DNA of 64,000 nucleotides from Hymenobacter norwichensis DSM 15439 (GTDB lineage Bacteria > Bacteroidota > Bacteroidia > Cytophagales > Hymenobacteraceae), in the NCBI RefSeq assembly GCF_000420705.1, contig NZ_ATVL01000013.1:1-64000 (forward strand), in the 5' to 3' direction. A program made the translations under genes and the position numbers. Below the pieces are notes generated by a model. It saw nothing but the letters and a program-made list of their open reading frames with translations, was not told the origin of the DNA and did no database searches. Shown here piece after piece: positions 44,048-52,129 of this stretch; the stretch's first letter is position 1, and every line of letters begins with the position of its first letter.

Positions 44048-44287
44048 CTATTGGTAGGGTGCCCAAGCAAGGCTGTTATCCCCAAGGCGCCACAAAGAAC
44101 CGTTTTCTAATAGACAGGCTGCGGCAAAGGAGAGATTCGCTGTGCTATTGGGTTGGGTAATTGAGTTGAGGCGAGCGTACTCGCGTAGTAAGCGGCTGTA
44201 CTTTTTGCGCCCCTGGGCCATGGTGGCGGGGTCGGTGCTGATTTCTACCAGCCAGACTTCGAAAGGTGCCTTTTTCTGCACGCCCAC
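44048..44287 (-). CDS. Hypothetical protein between vgrG and tssD fusion
   Basis: The 79-residue frame starts at a GTG; the frame is open further up to 44320 without an ATG, so the start is uncertain. Sequence: FEVWLVEISTDPATMAQGRK, KYSRLLREYARLNSIT, then FAAACLLENGSLWRLGD. It is not a PAAR protein. Position between VgrG and the fusion effector suggests an effector adaptor or a degraded gene. Confidence 0.4.
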   Translation of the reverse strand: MGVQKKAPFEVWLVEISTDPATMAQGRKKYSRLLREYARLNSITQPNSTANLSFAAACLLENGSLWRLGDNSLAWAPYQ

Positions 44288-44646
44288 AATTGAAGGACTA
44301 CCGGCTATGTAAGCTTATTTGTTTTATAAGCCAGTAGTTCGTAAAGGTTAGGTCAATAAAACGTATGTCGAAACGCTTTTTGAACAAAAGTTACATGCTA
44401 AGAAGAAACGTCCTACTGTTGCTTCTTGATTAGGTTGACTCGCTGCACCAGATCCTGCATCTTGCTCGCTTTTCTTACGGCTTGTGGCGGCTTTACTCAC
44501 TAACTGCTACGGTAGTCCGTGACCGGAGAAAAGCGTTGCTGGGCCGGGTTGGGCTATAAGCGTTTGGCGTCCTGACGCTCCGTTACTACTAGGCTAGAGC
44601 TTGGCTTCCTCAGGAATGAGTTCCCGTGACTCCCCCAGACCGACCG
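44288..44646. other. Intergenic region in the T6SS cassette
   Basis: I see no convincing gene, repeat or terminator in these 359 bp. Confidence 0.5.
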
Positions 44647-46437
44647 CTACGGGTTGGTTTCGTCGATGAGCACCACCCCACCCCGAATCACGGTGATGGC
44701 GCTCCCTTTTACACTGGTCGTCGTGTCGGACGAAAGCTCGGCCCCGCTCATACCAAAGGCCTTAAATTCGTGCTTCGCTTCGAGCCTCAGACCCTGTCCC
44801 GTCATTTGCACATCGCGGGCTGCCTGAAGCAGGATATCGCCGCTGCTCTCGAGCCGAATCCCGGTGCGGTCGAGCACCAGCCGGTTGCCCTGCTGGTCTT
44901 CGAGTCGGATCGCTTGCTCTTCTTCCGAAAGGGTCAGTTTATTGCCGGCCGGCGTCTGGATGGTCACTATTTTCTGCTCGTCGTCAAACCTCAGCTGCAG
45001 CTTGGCGCGCGACACGTAGCCTTTGACGTGATTCTCGTCGGCCGGCGGGGTAGGCGCGGGCTTTTGACTGCTGTGACACATTCCCAGGACCACCGGGTAA
45101 CGGGGATCCTCGTGCACAAACCCCACGAGCACCTCATCGTTGATTTCCGGCCGGAAATACGTACCCCGGTCGTGGCCGGCGTCCAACGTGGCAAGCCGCG
45201 CCCATAGCCCTTCGTGGTCGGCGCTGATCAGTGGCAGGCGCACTTTGATCCGGTCTTCCCCGGCTGGGTCCCCAGAGAGGCGCGTCACGATCCCCGTGTG
45301 CAGGCCGCCCACGCCCGGTAGCAGGCCCGCCGCAGGTAGGGGACGCCTGAAGCTTTGGGCCACGGATGCCTTCGGGCGTAAACCAAACTGTACCTTGGTC
45401 TGCCAGCGGCCACCCGCGACGTGGTGGCGGACCCCAGTGACGAGCGTTTGGCCCTGCCACTGTTCACCGACCCCCGTAAAGGCAATCAGCTGGCCCGGCC
45501 GCACGCCGGCAACGCCTGGCATCCGTGCCCGCCCCCGTACGCTGGCCAGCCGCTCCCACAAGGCTCGGGCATCGGCCCAGGCCTGCAGCTCTGCCGAGTC
45601 CAGTTGACCGCCGTGCCGCACGTCCTGCCTTGCCCCCCCCGGTACCCCCGCCAACGCCGTTTGGGGCTGGTTGCCGAGGCGGGGTAGCCCAGGTTCAGCG
45701 GCCTCAGCGGTGACCATCGCCTGCTCGGCCGCGCTCCAACTATGCGCCGTCCAATTACCGCTTTGCCGCCGGGCATCCACTGCGGCGTCGAAGGCGAGCA
45801 ATGTAGTGCCGTAAGCCAGCGTGACGACGGGCTCCTGGGCCGCGTCGGGGGGCGCCAGCTGTACCGTGCCGTCCGCCACGAACACGAGCCAGCCATTGGC
45901 TGCCGCACGATACCGCATAAACTCCCAGTCGGTGGCCTCGTGCTGAACTACCTCGGGCAGCCAGGCGCTGGTAGTCGGTAGCTGAGCCCCCAAGTGGTGG
46001 CCCCGGATGAGAGCGGCCAGCAGGTCACTTTCGCGCTGAGCCTCGTAATGCTGGCTTTTGCGGCCAATCGTCATTCGGACTGCTTCATCCTGACAGGCTA
46101 CCCGCAATCGGTGCTGGTTCTTGCGCAGCTTCAACTGGCACTTGGTGATGAGGCCTTTAAAAACGGGGAGTTCCTGCGCCCCGTAGCCCAGTCTGATTTC
46201 TACGGCCTTCCCGGGAAGGAAGGTGGTTGTCTCCTCCTGCAGAAACAGAGGACTGCTCCCGGCACGGGCCACCAGGACAAGCGTGGCCGACGGAATGCGA
46301 TTCACTTTATGCCGCACCGTAAGCGAGTGAAAGGAAATCGTAGGGGATACATCCACCCCGGCCACCAGCACCCGGGCGGTACAGTCAGCAGACGAGCTGG
46401 GAATCGGAAGGGGAAACGAGGGGCCAGTTGGTTCCAC
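44647..46437 (-). CDS. vgrG: T6SS tip protein VgrG
   Basis: The 596-residue protein has a gp27-like N-terminal part: ISFHSLTVRHKVNRIPSATL, EIRLGYGAQELPVFKGLITK, HHLGAQLPTTSAWLPEVVQH, EATDWEFMRYRAAANGWLVF. The gp5 OB-fold follows: GIVTRLSGDPAGEDRIKVRL, then TYFRPEINDEVLVGFVHEDP, RYPVVLGMCHSS. The C-terminal needle helix has repeats such as GNRLVLDRTGIRLESSGDIL. It is of the Bacteroidetes (subtype iii) kind, with no fused toxin. It is the first gene of the orphan effector cassette; no sheath or membrane-complex genes are in the window. Confidence 0.9.
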   Translation of the reverse strand: MEPTGPSFPLPIPSSSADCTARVLVAGVDVSPTISFHSLTVRHKVNRIPSATLVLVARAGSSPLFLQEETTTFLPGKAVEIRLGYGAQELPVFKGLITKCQLKLRKNQHRLRVACQDEAVRMTIGRKSQHYEAQRESDLLAALIRGHHLGAQLPTTSAWLPEVVQHEATDWEFMRYRAAANGWLVFVADGTVQLAPPDAAQEPVVTLAYGTTLLAFDAAVDARRQSGNWTAHSWSAAEQAMVTAEAAEPGLPRLGNQPQTALAGVPGGARQDVRHGGQLDSAELQAWADARALWERLASVRGRARMPGVAGVRPGQLIAFTGVGEQWQGQTLVTGVRHHVAGGRWQTKVQFGLRPKASVAQSFRRPLPAAGLLPGVGGLHTGIVTRLSGDPAGEDRIKVRLPLISADHEGLWARLATLDAGHDRGTYFRPEINDEVLVGFVHEDPRYPVVLGMCHSSQKPAPTPPADENHVKGYVSRAKLQLRFDDEQKIVTIQTPAGNKLTLSEEEQAIRLEDQQGNRLVLDRTGIRLESSGDILLQAARDVQMTGQGLRLEAKHEFKAFGMSGAELSSDTTTSVKGSAITVIRGGVVLIDETNP

Positions 46438-46656
46438 GGGGAAGGCGGATTAGCCGAGTATAGCGGGAGTCGCCTTACTGGGCAAGGGGAGGGGTATAGC
46501 CAACAACCGATGCTGACCAGCTCAATATAGCCAATGCCTTTTATAACAAGACTAAGCACAGCCCGCTCACGGCCCAAAACCCAGCAGCGGCTAGGAGCGG
46601 TTAGGGCCGGATAATGCTCGTGGCGCCGCGTGGCACGTTTGTCTCGTCTGTCTACG

Positions 46657-46824
46657 AAAACGACCGTGGCTGTTGCAGAACTCCTAGCAGAGGATGGAAT
46701 GGCTAGCAACGGCGAATAATGCAGGCTAAAAATCCTGTTTAGCGCTCCTATTCTCGGCGCAATAAGGCTCCAAGAGGTCTTCACCACAATGTCGGTAGTG
46801 TTCTGCAACAGCCACGACCGTTTT
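46657..46824. repeat. 168-bp element with 24-bp inverted repeats
   Basis: The left arm at 46657-46680 (AAAACGACCGTGG then CTGTTGCAGAA) is inverted at 46801-46824 with two mismatches. The interior of 120 bp has no gene. The size and ends resemble a MITE or solo-IS remnant; CTGTTGCA is reminiscent of IS6-type ends, but that is a weak match. It sits between vgrG and the broken bicupin gene. Confidence 0.55.
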
Positions 46825-46918
46825 TTGGGACAGAATCCGGGGTGTCAACGCCTACGCTTAGGAGCAAGAGCCTCTTGCTACCATCGTTGCCAGCAGGGGT
46901 ATGCCCTGTCTGCCGGCG

Positions 46919-47986
46919 CTAGCGATCCACAGTCAGCGGCGGTCCTACGACCTGCATGTCGTGGGCGGCGAACAACTGGGCGCCCACGGCCGGCGTGGGG
47001 GGCGCCGGCTGCGCTGCTAGGGCCCGGAAGAATTCCTCCATACGGCCCGTGGGCTGGAAGGAAAACAACAGCCGCCCCGTCGCCGTGAGTTGCGCGAAGG
47101 TGTGGGGCACCGCGCGGGGCAGGAAGATCAGATCGCCGGCCGTCAACTCGTGCTCCGTAGTCCCCACCCGAAAGCGATAGCGACCCTCAAGCACGTAAAA
47201 TACCTCGTCCTGGTGCGGGTGCACGTGCAGCGGCGGGCCGCCCTGCTCGTTGCCGGTGTACTCAAACAGGCTGAACGTGCCCCCCGTATCCGAACCGGCT
47301 ATTTTCAGGTCGTTGGCGTTGCGGCCATGCAAGCGGGTGTGCTCGTCTCGCCGCCCCGCCCCGGCCGCCGTCACAAACCCAGTGTCCAACCCCGGACTTA
47401 GCGCGTAGTCGAGCGTGGGCGAGAGGCCGGGTCCGAGGCGTTCCATGCCGTAGCGGGCATGCACCTGCTGGACCTGCCCGGGCGAGAGCGGCGTGGTCTG
47501 CTGGCTCATGAACACGAAGAACTCCTCTAGATTACCAGCTGGCTGTACCCAGCACAGCAACCGGCCGCGCGCACTGCGCTGCACCCAGGTATGGGCTACC
47601 TGGCGGGGCAGAAAAATGGTGTCGCCGGCGTGCAGCAAGTGTTTTTGCGCGCCCACCTGAAACAGAAACTCGCCCGCCACCACGTAAAAAGTCTCGTCCT
47701 GGGTCAGGTGCTTGTGTAAGGAAGGGCCCGCCGGCTCCACGCCTTCGTAGTCGAATAAGGCCAACTCCCCGCTCGTATCGCGGGCCTACACCTTCAAGTC
47801 ATTCGGGTTGTGGGTGTGAAACGGTGTGGATACGCCAAAGCGGCTGTGGCCGGCGCGTAGTACGAATCCCTCGCTGGCCGCACGGGCTGGAAAGGGGGGC
47901 CACCGGGCAGCGGACCCGCCGTTCCCCAACAGGGGCCATAGGCTTAGAGTGGGCAGAGCCAAACTCAGGAAAGTGCGGCGTTGCAT
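46919..47986 (-). pseudogene. Exported bicupin protein with in-frame TAG
   Basis: A Tat/Sec-like signal (MQRRTFLSLALPTLSLWPLL) leads to NPNDLKV, then TAG at 47786-47788, and the same frame continues ARDTSGELALFDYEGVEPAG. The rest contains two cupin domains with metal-ligand motifs HKHLTQDETFYVVAGEF and HVHPHQDEVFYVLEGRY. The first cupin region mirrors the second (NANDLKIAGSDTGGTFSLFEY), showing that the stop replaced a single residue. Quercetinase-like bicupins are the nearest type. It is inactive unless the stop is read through. Confidence 0.8.
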
Positions 47987-48073
47987 GGTCCAGTGGGTTG
48001 GTGGTGCCCTAAAGGTGGCCGTACTAGCCCTGCCGGTGGTGGTAAAAATCGGACAACTCTTGCCCTGGGCAAC

Positions 48074-48919
48074 TTACACTTCTGCTTCGCCGAAGGTCCG
48101 CTCCGGCGCCTGGTGCTCCTGCTGCCAGAACCCGGTGGGGGTGAGGGTGGTGAACTGGCGCACATCCCGCACCAGGTGTTGGTAGTCGTGGTAGCCGGCG
48201 TGCAGGGCCACGGTCAGCCAGTCGTGCTGGGGACAGGCATTGCGCAGGCGCATGGCCTGGTCGAAGCGGGCCACGCGGGCAAAGAGCTTGGGGCCGATGC
48301 TGTGCTGGGCCACAAACTGGCGCTGAAACTGCCGCGGACTCAGGCAGGCCTGCCCGGCCAGTCAGTCGACCGACACCTGCGCTGGCCGTTGCAGCAGCAG
48401 GTGCCCGATGCGCTCGAACGGGCCCGCCGCCGGGGCCCGGCCGACGAGTCGCGTAAGGTAGGCTTCCACGACGGCCACCATGTCCCGGGCCGTGGCCGTG
48501 TTGGCCAGTTGCTCATTAACCCGCCGGATATCGGCCCCCAGGACGGCTTCCGAGTCTACCATCTGATTGACTAGCAGGGTAGCGGGTAGGCCCAGGAGCC
48601 GGGGCAGCACGCCCGGCTGGAACACCACCTGAAAGACCAGAAAGTCGCGCCCTACATAGCGCGTGGTAGGCATGACGTACTGCCCGTAGAGTTGGGAAGC
48701 CGGGCTCGCCTGCGGCACACCGTCCAAGCCGTCGGCCAGACGTTCGGGGTCGCGGGGGCAAAAGCTCAGGCAGTTTTCGGGGCGGGGCCAGTAGAGTTTG
48801 ACGGGTAGTGGCACCTCGGTCGGGAACTGGCAGCCCACGATGCGAAATTGCCGCACGTAGGCGCGCAGGGCCGGACTGGGCAGCACGTAGTGGAAGACGG
48901 GGGCCAGGGTGGAGTCCAT
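48074..48919 (-). pseudogene. AraC family regulator with in-frame TGA
   Basis: From ATG 48919 the frame encodes an AraC protein with an N-terminal sensor part (PALRAYVRQFRIVGCQFPTE). It is interrupted by TGA at 48362-48364 in RPAQVSVD-stop-LAGQACLSPRQFQRQF, where homologues usually have Trp (TGG to TGA). It continues in frame through the second helix-turn-helix (LTVALHAGYHDYQHLVRDVR, QFTTLTPTGFW). One point mutation therefore separates it from an intact 280-residue regulator. It neighbours the bicupin gene, a likely former target. Confidence 0.8.
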
Positions 48920-49084
48920 CAGCGCAAGTGAGGTAGTTAACGCCACGGCATCCGGTACCCCACCGGGTATGCTTAGTCCAGCGTAGTCTAAGATACGACC
49001 TTGGACTAAGAGTGCTAGCGAACGAAGACGAAACTAGTCAACGGCTGACTCCCCCATGTGCGCGACGACTCCATGACGCCTGCG

Positions 49085-49118
49085 TCACATTAGTTGAACG
49101 GACGTTTAACTAATGTGA
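49085..49118. promoter_or_regulatory. Palindrome upstream of third serine recombinase
   Basis: TCACATTAGTTGAACG (49085-49100) and CGTTTAACTAATGTGA (49103-49118) are inverse with one mismatch around a 2-bp GA centre. Architecture and ACG-NN-CGT core match the palindrome at 12888-12925. Confidence 0.65.
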
Positions 49119-49161
49119 CACATCAGTATATTGCGTCACTTTCTTCTTCTACCAAGGGTAC

Positions 49162-49827
49162 ATGATCAACTATGTTGCCTACTTCCGGGTGAGTACGGCT
49201 CGCCAAGGCCAGTCCGGCCTGGGACTCGAAGCCCAGCAAGCCGCAGTGCGAAATTTCGTGGGAACCGAGGCGAGCATCGTGGCCGAGTTTACCGAAGTAG
49301 AGAGTGGGCGTAAGAACACCCGGCCCCAACTGCAGGCCGCCATCACCCGCGCCAAGCAGGAGCAGGCCGTGCTGCTCGTGGCTAAGTTGGATCGGCTCGC
49401 GCGCAACGTAGCCTTCCTAGCTACGCTCATGGAAAGCCATGTACGCTTCAAAGCTGTGGACTTACCCGCGGCAGATGAGTTTACGCTGCACATCTTAGCA
49501 GCCGTGGCCCAAAAGGAAGCCACGGCCATTTCTACGCGTACCAAGGATGCCTTAGCGGCCAAGAAGGTGAGGGGGTTTCAACTCGGCACACCCGCTAATC
49601 TGACGGCCGAAGCGCGGGAGAAGTCGTGGGTGTCGCTACGGCACAATGCGCAAACCAATCTCCACAACCGGCAAGCCAAGCAGCTGGCCATCCTGCTACG
49701 CGCGACAGGGGTGAGCTTGCGCGAAATTGCCGCGCGGCTCAATGAGTCGGGGTACCGGACCCGGAGAGGAAAAGCGTTTCATCCCATGGGCGTCAAGCGC
49801 TTGCTGCCTATGCCAGAAAACGGCTAA
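49162..49827 (+). CDS. Serine recombinase (resolvase/invertase family)
   Basis: The 221-residue protein shows YFRVSTARQGQSGLGLEAQQ with nucleophile Ser, EVESGRKNTRPQLQAAI, VLLVAKLDRLARNVAFLATL, QKEATAISTRTKDAL, and a C-terminal helix-turn-helix (VSLREIAARLNESGYRTRRG). It is more distant from the two replicon-core recombinases than those are from each other: it has VRFKAVDLPAADEFTLHILA in place of the FVCCDMPDANT stretch. It marks the left edge of the defence-like cluster. Confidence 0.88.
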   Translation: MINYVAYFRVSTARQGQSGLGLEAQQAAVRNFVGTEASIVAEFTEVESGRKNTRPQLQAAITRAKQEQAVLLVAKLDRLARNVAFLATLMESHVRFKAVDLPAADEFTLHILAAVAQKEATAISTRTKDALAAKKVRGFQLGTPANLTAEAREKSWVSLRHNAQTNLHNRQAKQLAILLRATGVSLREIAARLNESGYRTRRGKAFHPMGVKRLLPMPENG

Positions 49828-49861
49828 TCTTGCTGACACGACCAGATGCTTAGCGTACGCT

Positions 49862-51049
49862 TTATTCCAGCATTGGATTTAAAGTGTGTGTGTCCGGTAG
49901 AGCACTACTTACTTGACTATCATTTTGTAGCTCTGAGTTCGTGGGTAGGGTGGCAGCTACGACATAAGCCTGCGTAAGGCTGTCGATTATGATCTGTAAT
50001 TGCCTCTCCACGACTTCTGCCATGTGCTCATCCGACTCGGCCAGAGAGAAGTATTGCTCCTGCACGCCGGCGCTTGCCAACTGATGCTCCACAGGTTGTG
50101 GGCCTTTTACCCAATAGTGCGCCCGCAGCCGATAACCTTTCATTATCCCCACTTGATACCAGACTGCCACATCGCCCACTGCCAGCGTGAACTTCATCAA
50201 AGGATTGCCTTGCCAGCTAAACCGGCTGGATTCATTGCGCGCGCCTTCGCCTCGCAAAACGCCCCTAGCATTCTTCAACTGAGCTGCCAAGCCACCAGAG
50301 GTATAGAGGCGGCGGACTAGCACACTGTCTACCCGATCCATCTTGCGGACCAACTCTGCCTGGTAGGCCGTGTGGTGCTTAACCAGTTCTTCTACGACGG
50401 CCGCGTTCTGCTGCAGCAGCCGCAAGATATCCGGGTTTTCCATGATAAGGGGAAGATTGTGGTGTTTCTCAATCGTTTTTAGAAAGTCGAGCAGGAAGAG
50501 CAAGTACTTGGCATCGGCGTAGTCGGTATACTGGCCCAGATTCTTCCGTATCACCTGTACTAGGTGGGCATAGGTCACATTCACAAAGTGATGGCTTGGG
50601 ATCACTGGGTAGCGGGACAGTACCACCTTATATACGGTGGCGTGTCCTCCGGCTTGTTGGTCCAACGTAGCACCGTAATCAGCCAAGTCATTGTACAAGC
50701 TGGCTAGGACCTTGTTCTCAATGCCTAGGATAAACTGATCACTGATGACCATCAGATCCAGCCGATTCCCTTTGGCCGTCTGGATTTCGGTATGTACCTG
50801 AACGGTATGTAAGCTGGATAAAACGCCGGTGTTTTCCCGACCGATTACCTCCAGGACTGAGCGCAATAGCAAGTCATGCAGGCCATGCTCGCGGTTGGGA
50901 TCCAGATAGAAAGCGAGAATATTGCTCCAAACCGTTTCACGGTGGGGAAAGCGGGCGATTTCGAGGAAGGTGGCGCCTGTTCGCTCTTTGATATGTAGCG
51001 CTTGAAAGAGGGTAAATAGTTGTTGAAAGGAGGCTACTTCTTGGTTCAT
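49862..51049 (-). CDS. PD-(D/E)XK nuclease superfamily protein
   Basis: The 395-residue protein has, near the N-terminus, PHRETVWSNILAFYLDPNRE, then the nuclease core EIQTAKGNRLDLMVISDQFI and LGIENKVLASLYNDLADY (D and E-x-K spacing of PDDEXK_4-like proteins). A long helical C-terminal half follows. Such stand-alone nucleases are common in prophages and defence islands. No methyltransferase or other restriction partner is adjacent. It converges with the recombinase gene. Confidence 0.75.
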   Translation of the reverse strand: MNQEVASFQQLFTLFQALHIKERTGATFLEIARFPHRETVWSNILAFYLDPNREHGLHDLLLRSVLEVIGRENTGVLSSLHTVQVHTEIQTAKGNRLDLMVISDQFILGIENKVLASLYNDLADYGATLDQQAGGHATVYKVVLSRYPVIPSHHFVNVTYAHLVQVIRKNLGQYTDYADAKYLLFLLDFLKTIEKHHNLPLIMENPDILRLLQQNAAVVEELVKHHTAYQAELVRKMDRVDSVLVRRLYTSGGLAAQLKNARGVLRGEGARNESSRFSWQGNPLMKFTLAVGDVAVWYQVGIMKGYRLRAHYWVKGPQPVEHQLASAGVQEQYFSLAESDEHMAEVVERQLQIIIDSLTQAYVVAATLPTNSELQNDSQVSSALPDTHTLNPMLE

Positions 51050-51271
51050 AGTATCAGTGCATTGTATATGCCACTCTGATCTTATTTAGAAGACTAGTGT
51101 TAAGCCAAAGATGAAGTAGATTAACCGATTTAACACGATAGATTAGCTAACTAGTGTAGTTCTATTTTCGACCGGAAATACTGCATATTGTCAATCACTG
51201 CTTGCTGCTAGGTAGAGCAGTTGCAGGTGAGGACAACCTCTCCTTTTTATCCCTTTTTGCTTTTCATAATT

Positions 51272-51904
51272 ATGAAGTTCACAGCGCAGGAAATGCTACA
51301 CAAAGTGTATACTGCCCACCGAGACAACGGCCTTCCTATTGCTTCCTCGTATCTGGCGTCGTATCCCGCGATCCTAGAATACTTTCAGGCAATTGAAGAC
51401 TTCACAGCCAACCAGTTTGTTGTTGCCGCGCATCTGGTCTATGGCTGGATGCCGACTATTCTGGAGGTGAATTTTGCGGAGCTGCCCGATGTACTACCGC
51501 TGATGGATGCTGCCCGACGCGGGGTTGTGTTGAGTGCTTCGCAGTTGGCTCAACTGGCCCGTACCGTTAACAATTCAGTCATTGGGGCTTCCAAGCTGCT
51601 ACATTTTACCAACCCCGTGTTATATCCCATCTGGGATAGCCGGGTGTACGCCTTTCTGAAACGGACGGAAGCGGATCCCTTTCCGCAGGTGCACCATTAT
51701 CAGGTGAACAAGTCTGCCCTGTACGAGACCTATGCCCATACGTGCCGTGACGTCGTGGCCACCACCGATTTTCAGCCCACCTATCAGCTGCTGCTGGAGC
51801 AATTCGCGGCCGTGCCAAGCTATCAAACGTTCACGATGACACCGTTGCGCGCGCTAGAGTACATTATGTTCATGGGTGGCGGTAGGCAGGTAGTGGTATC
51901 GTAG
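51272..51904 (+). CDS. Hypothetical protein in defence-like cluster
   Basis: The protein is 210 residues from ATG 51272; an in-frame start at 51221 adds a non-conserved leader. It is helix-rich and contains NNSVIGASKLLHFTNPVLYP followed by IWDSRVYAFL, a pattern I associate with uncharacterised proteins that resemble HhH-type or nuclease-neighbour proteins. Function unknown. It is divergent from the PD-(D/E)XK gene. Confidence 0.6.
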   Translation: MKFTAQEMLHKVYTAHRDNGLPIASSYLASYPAILEYFQAIEDFTANQFVVAAHLVYGWMPTILEVNFAELPDVLPLMDAARRGVVLSASQLAQLARTVNNSVIGASKLLHFTNPVLYPIWDSRVYAFLKRTEADPFPQVHHYQVNKSALYETYAHTCRDVVATTDFQPTYQLLLEQFAAVPSYQTFTMTPLRALEYIMFMGGGRQVVVS

Positions 51905-52129
51905 TGAATATTCCAAGTATCTACTACCCTAACACCTTGCTGGGATTGATCTTCCGTTCTATATACCTCGACCAAACAGAATGTGTAAGTTCGATGGAGT
52001 GGAGAACCAGAAGTTAGTTTCACACCGGCAAGCTATTCCCTAGCTGACCTCACCGGTCACCACCGTTGCGTAGCGTTACCTATTGAGGCAGTCATTGGCA
52101 AGTTCCGCGATATCAATTATCTATAATAT

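Noticed and set aside
44048..44287. Small gene between vgrG and tssD as a PAAR tip protein
   Set aside because: It lacks the PAAR repeats and the hydrophobic-glycine pattern; left as hypothetical.
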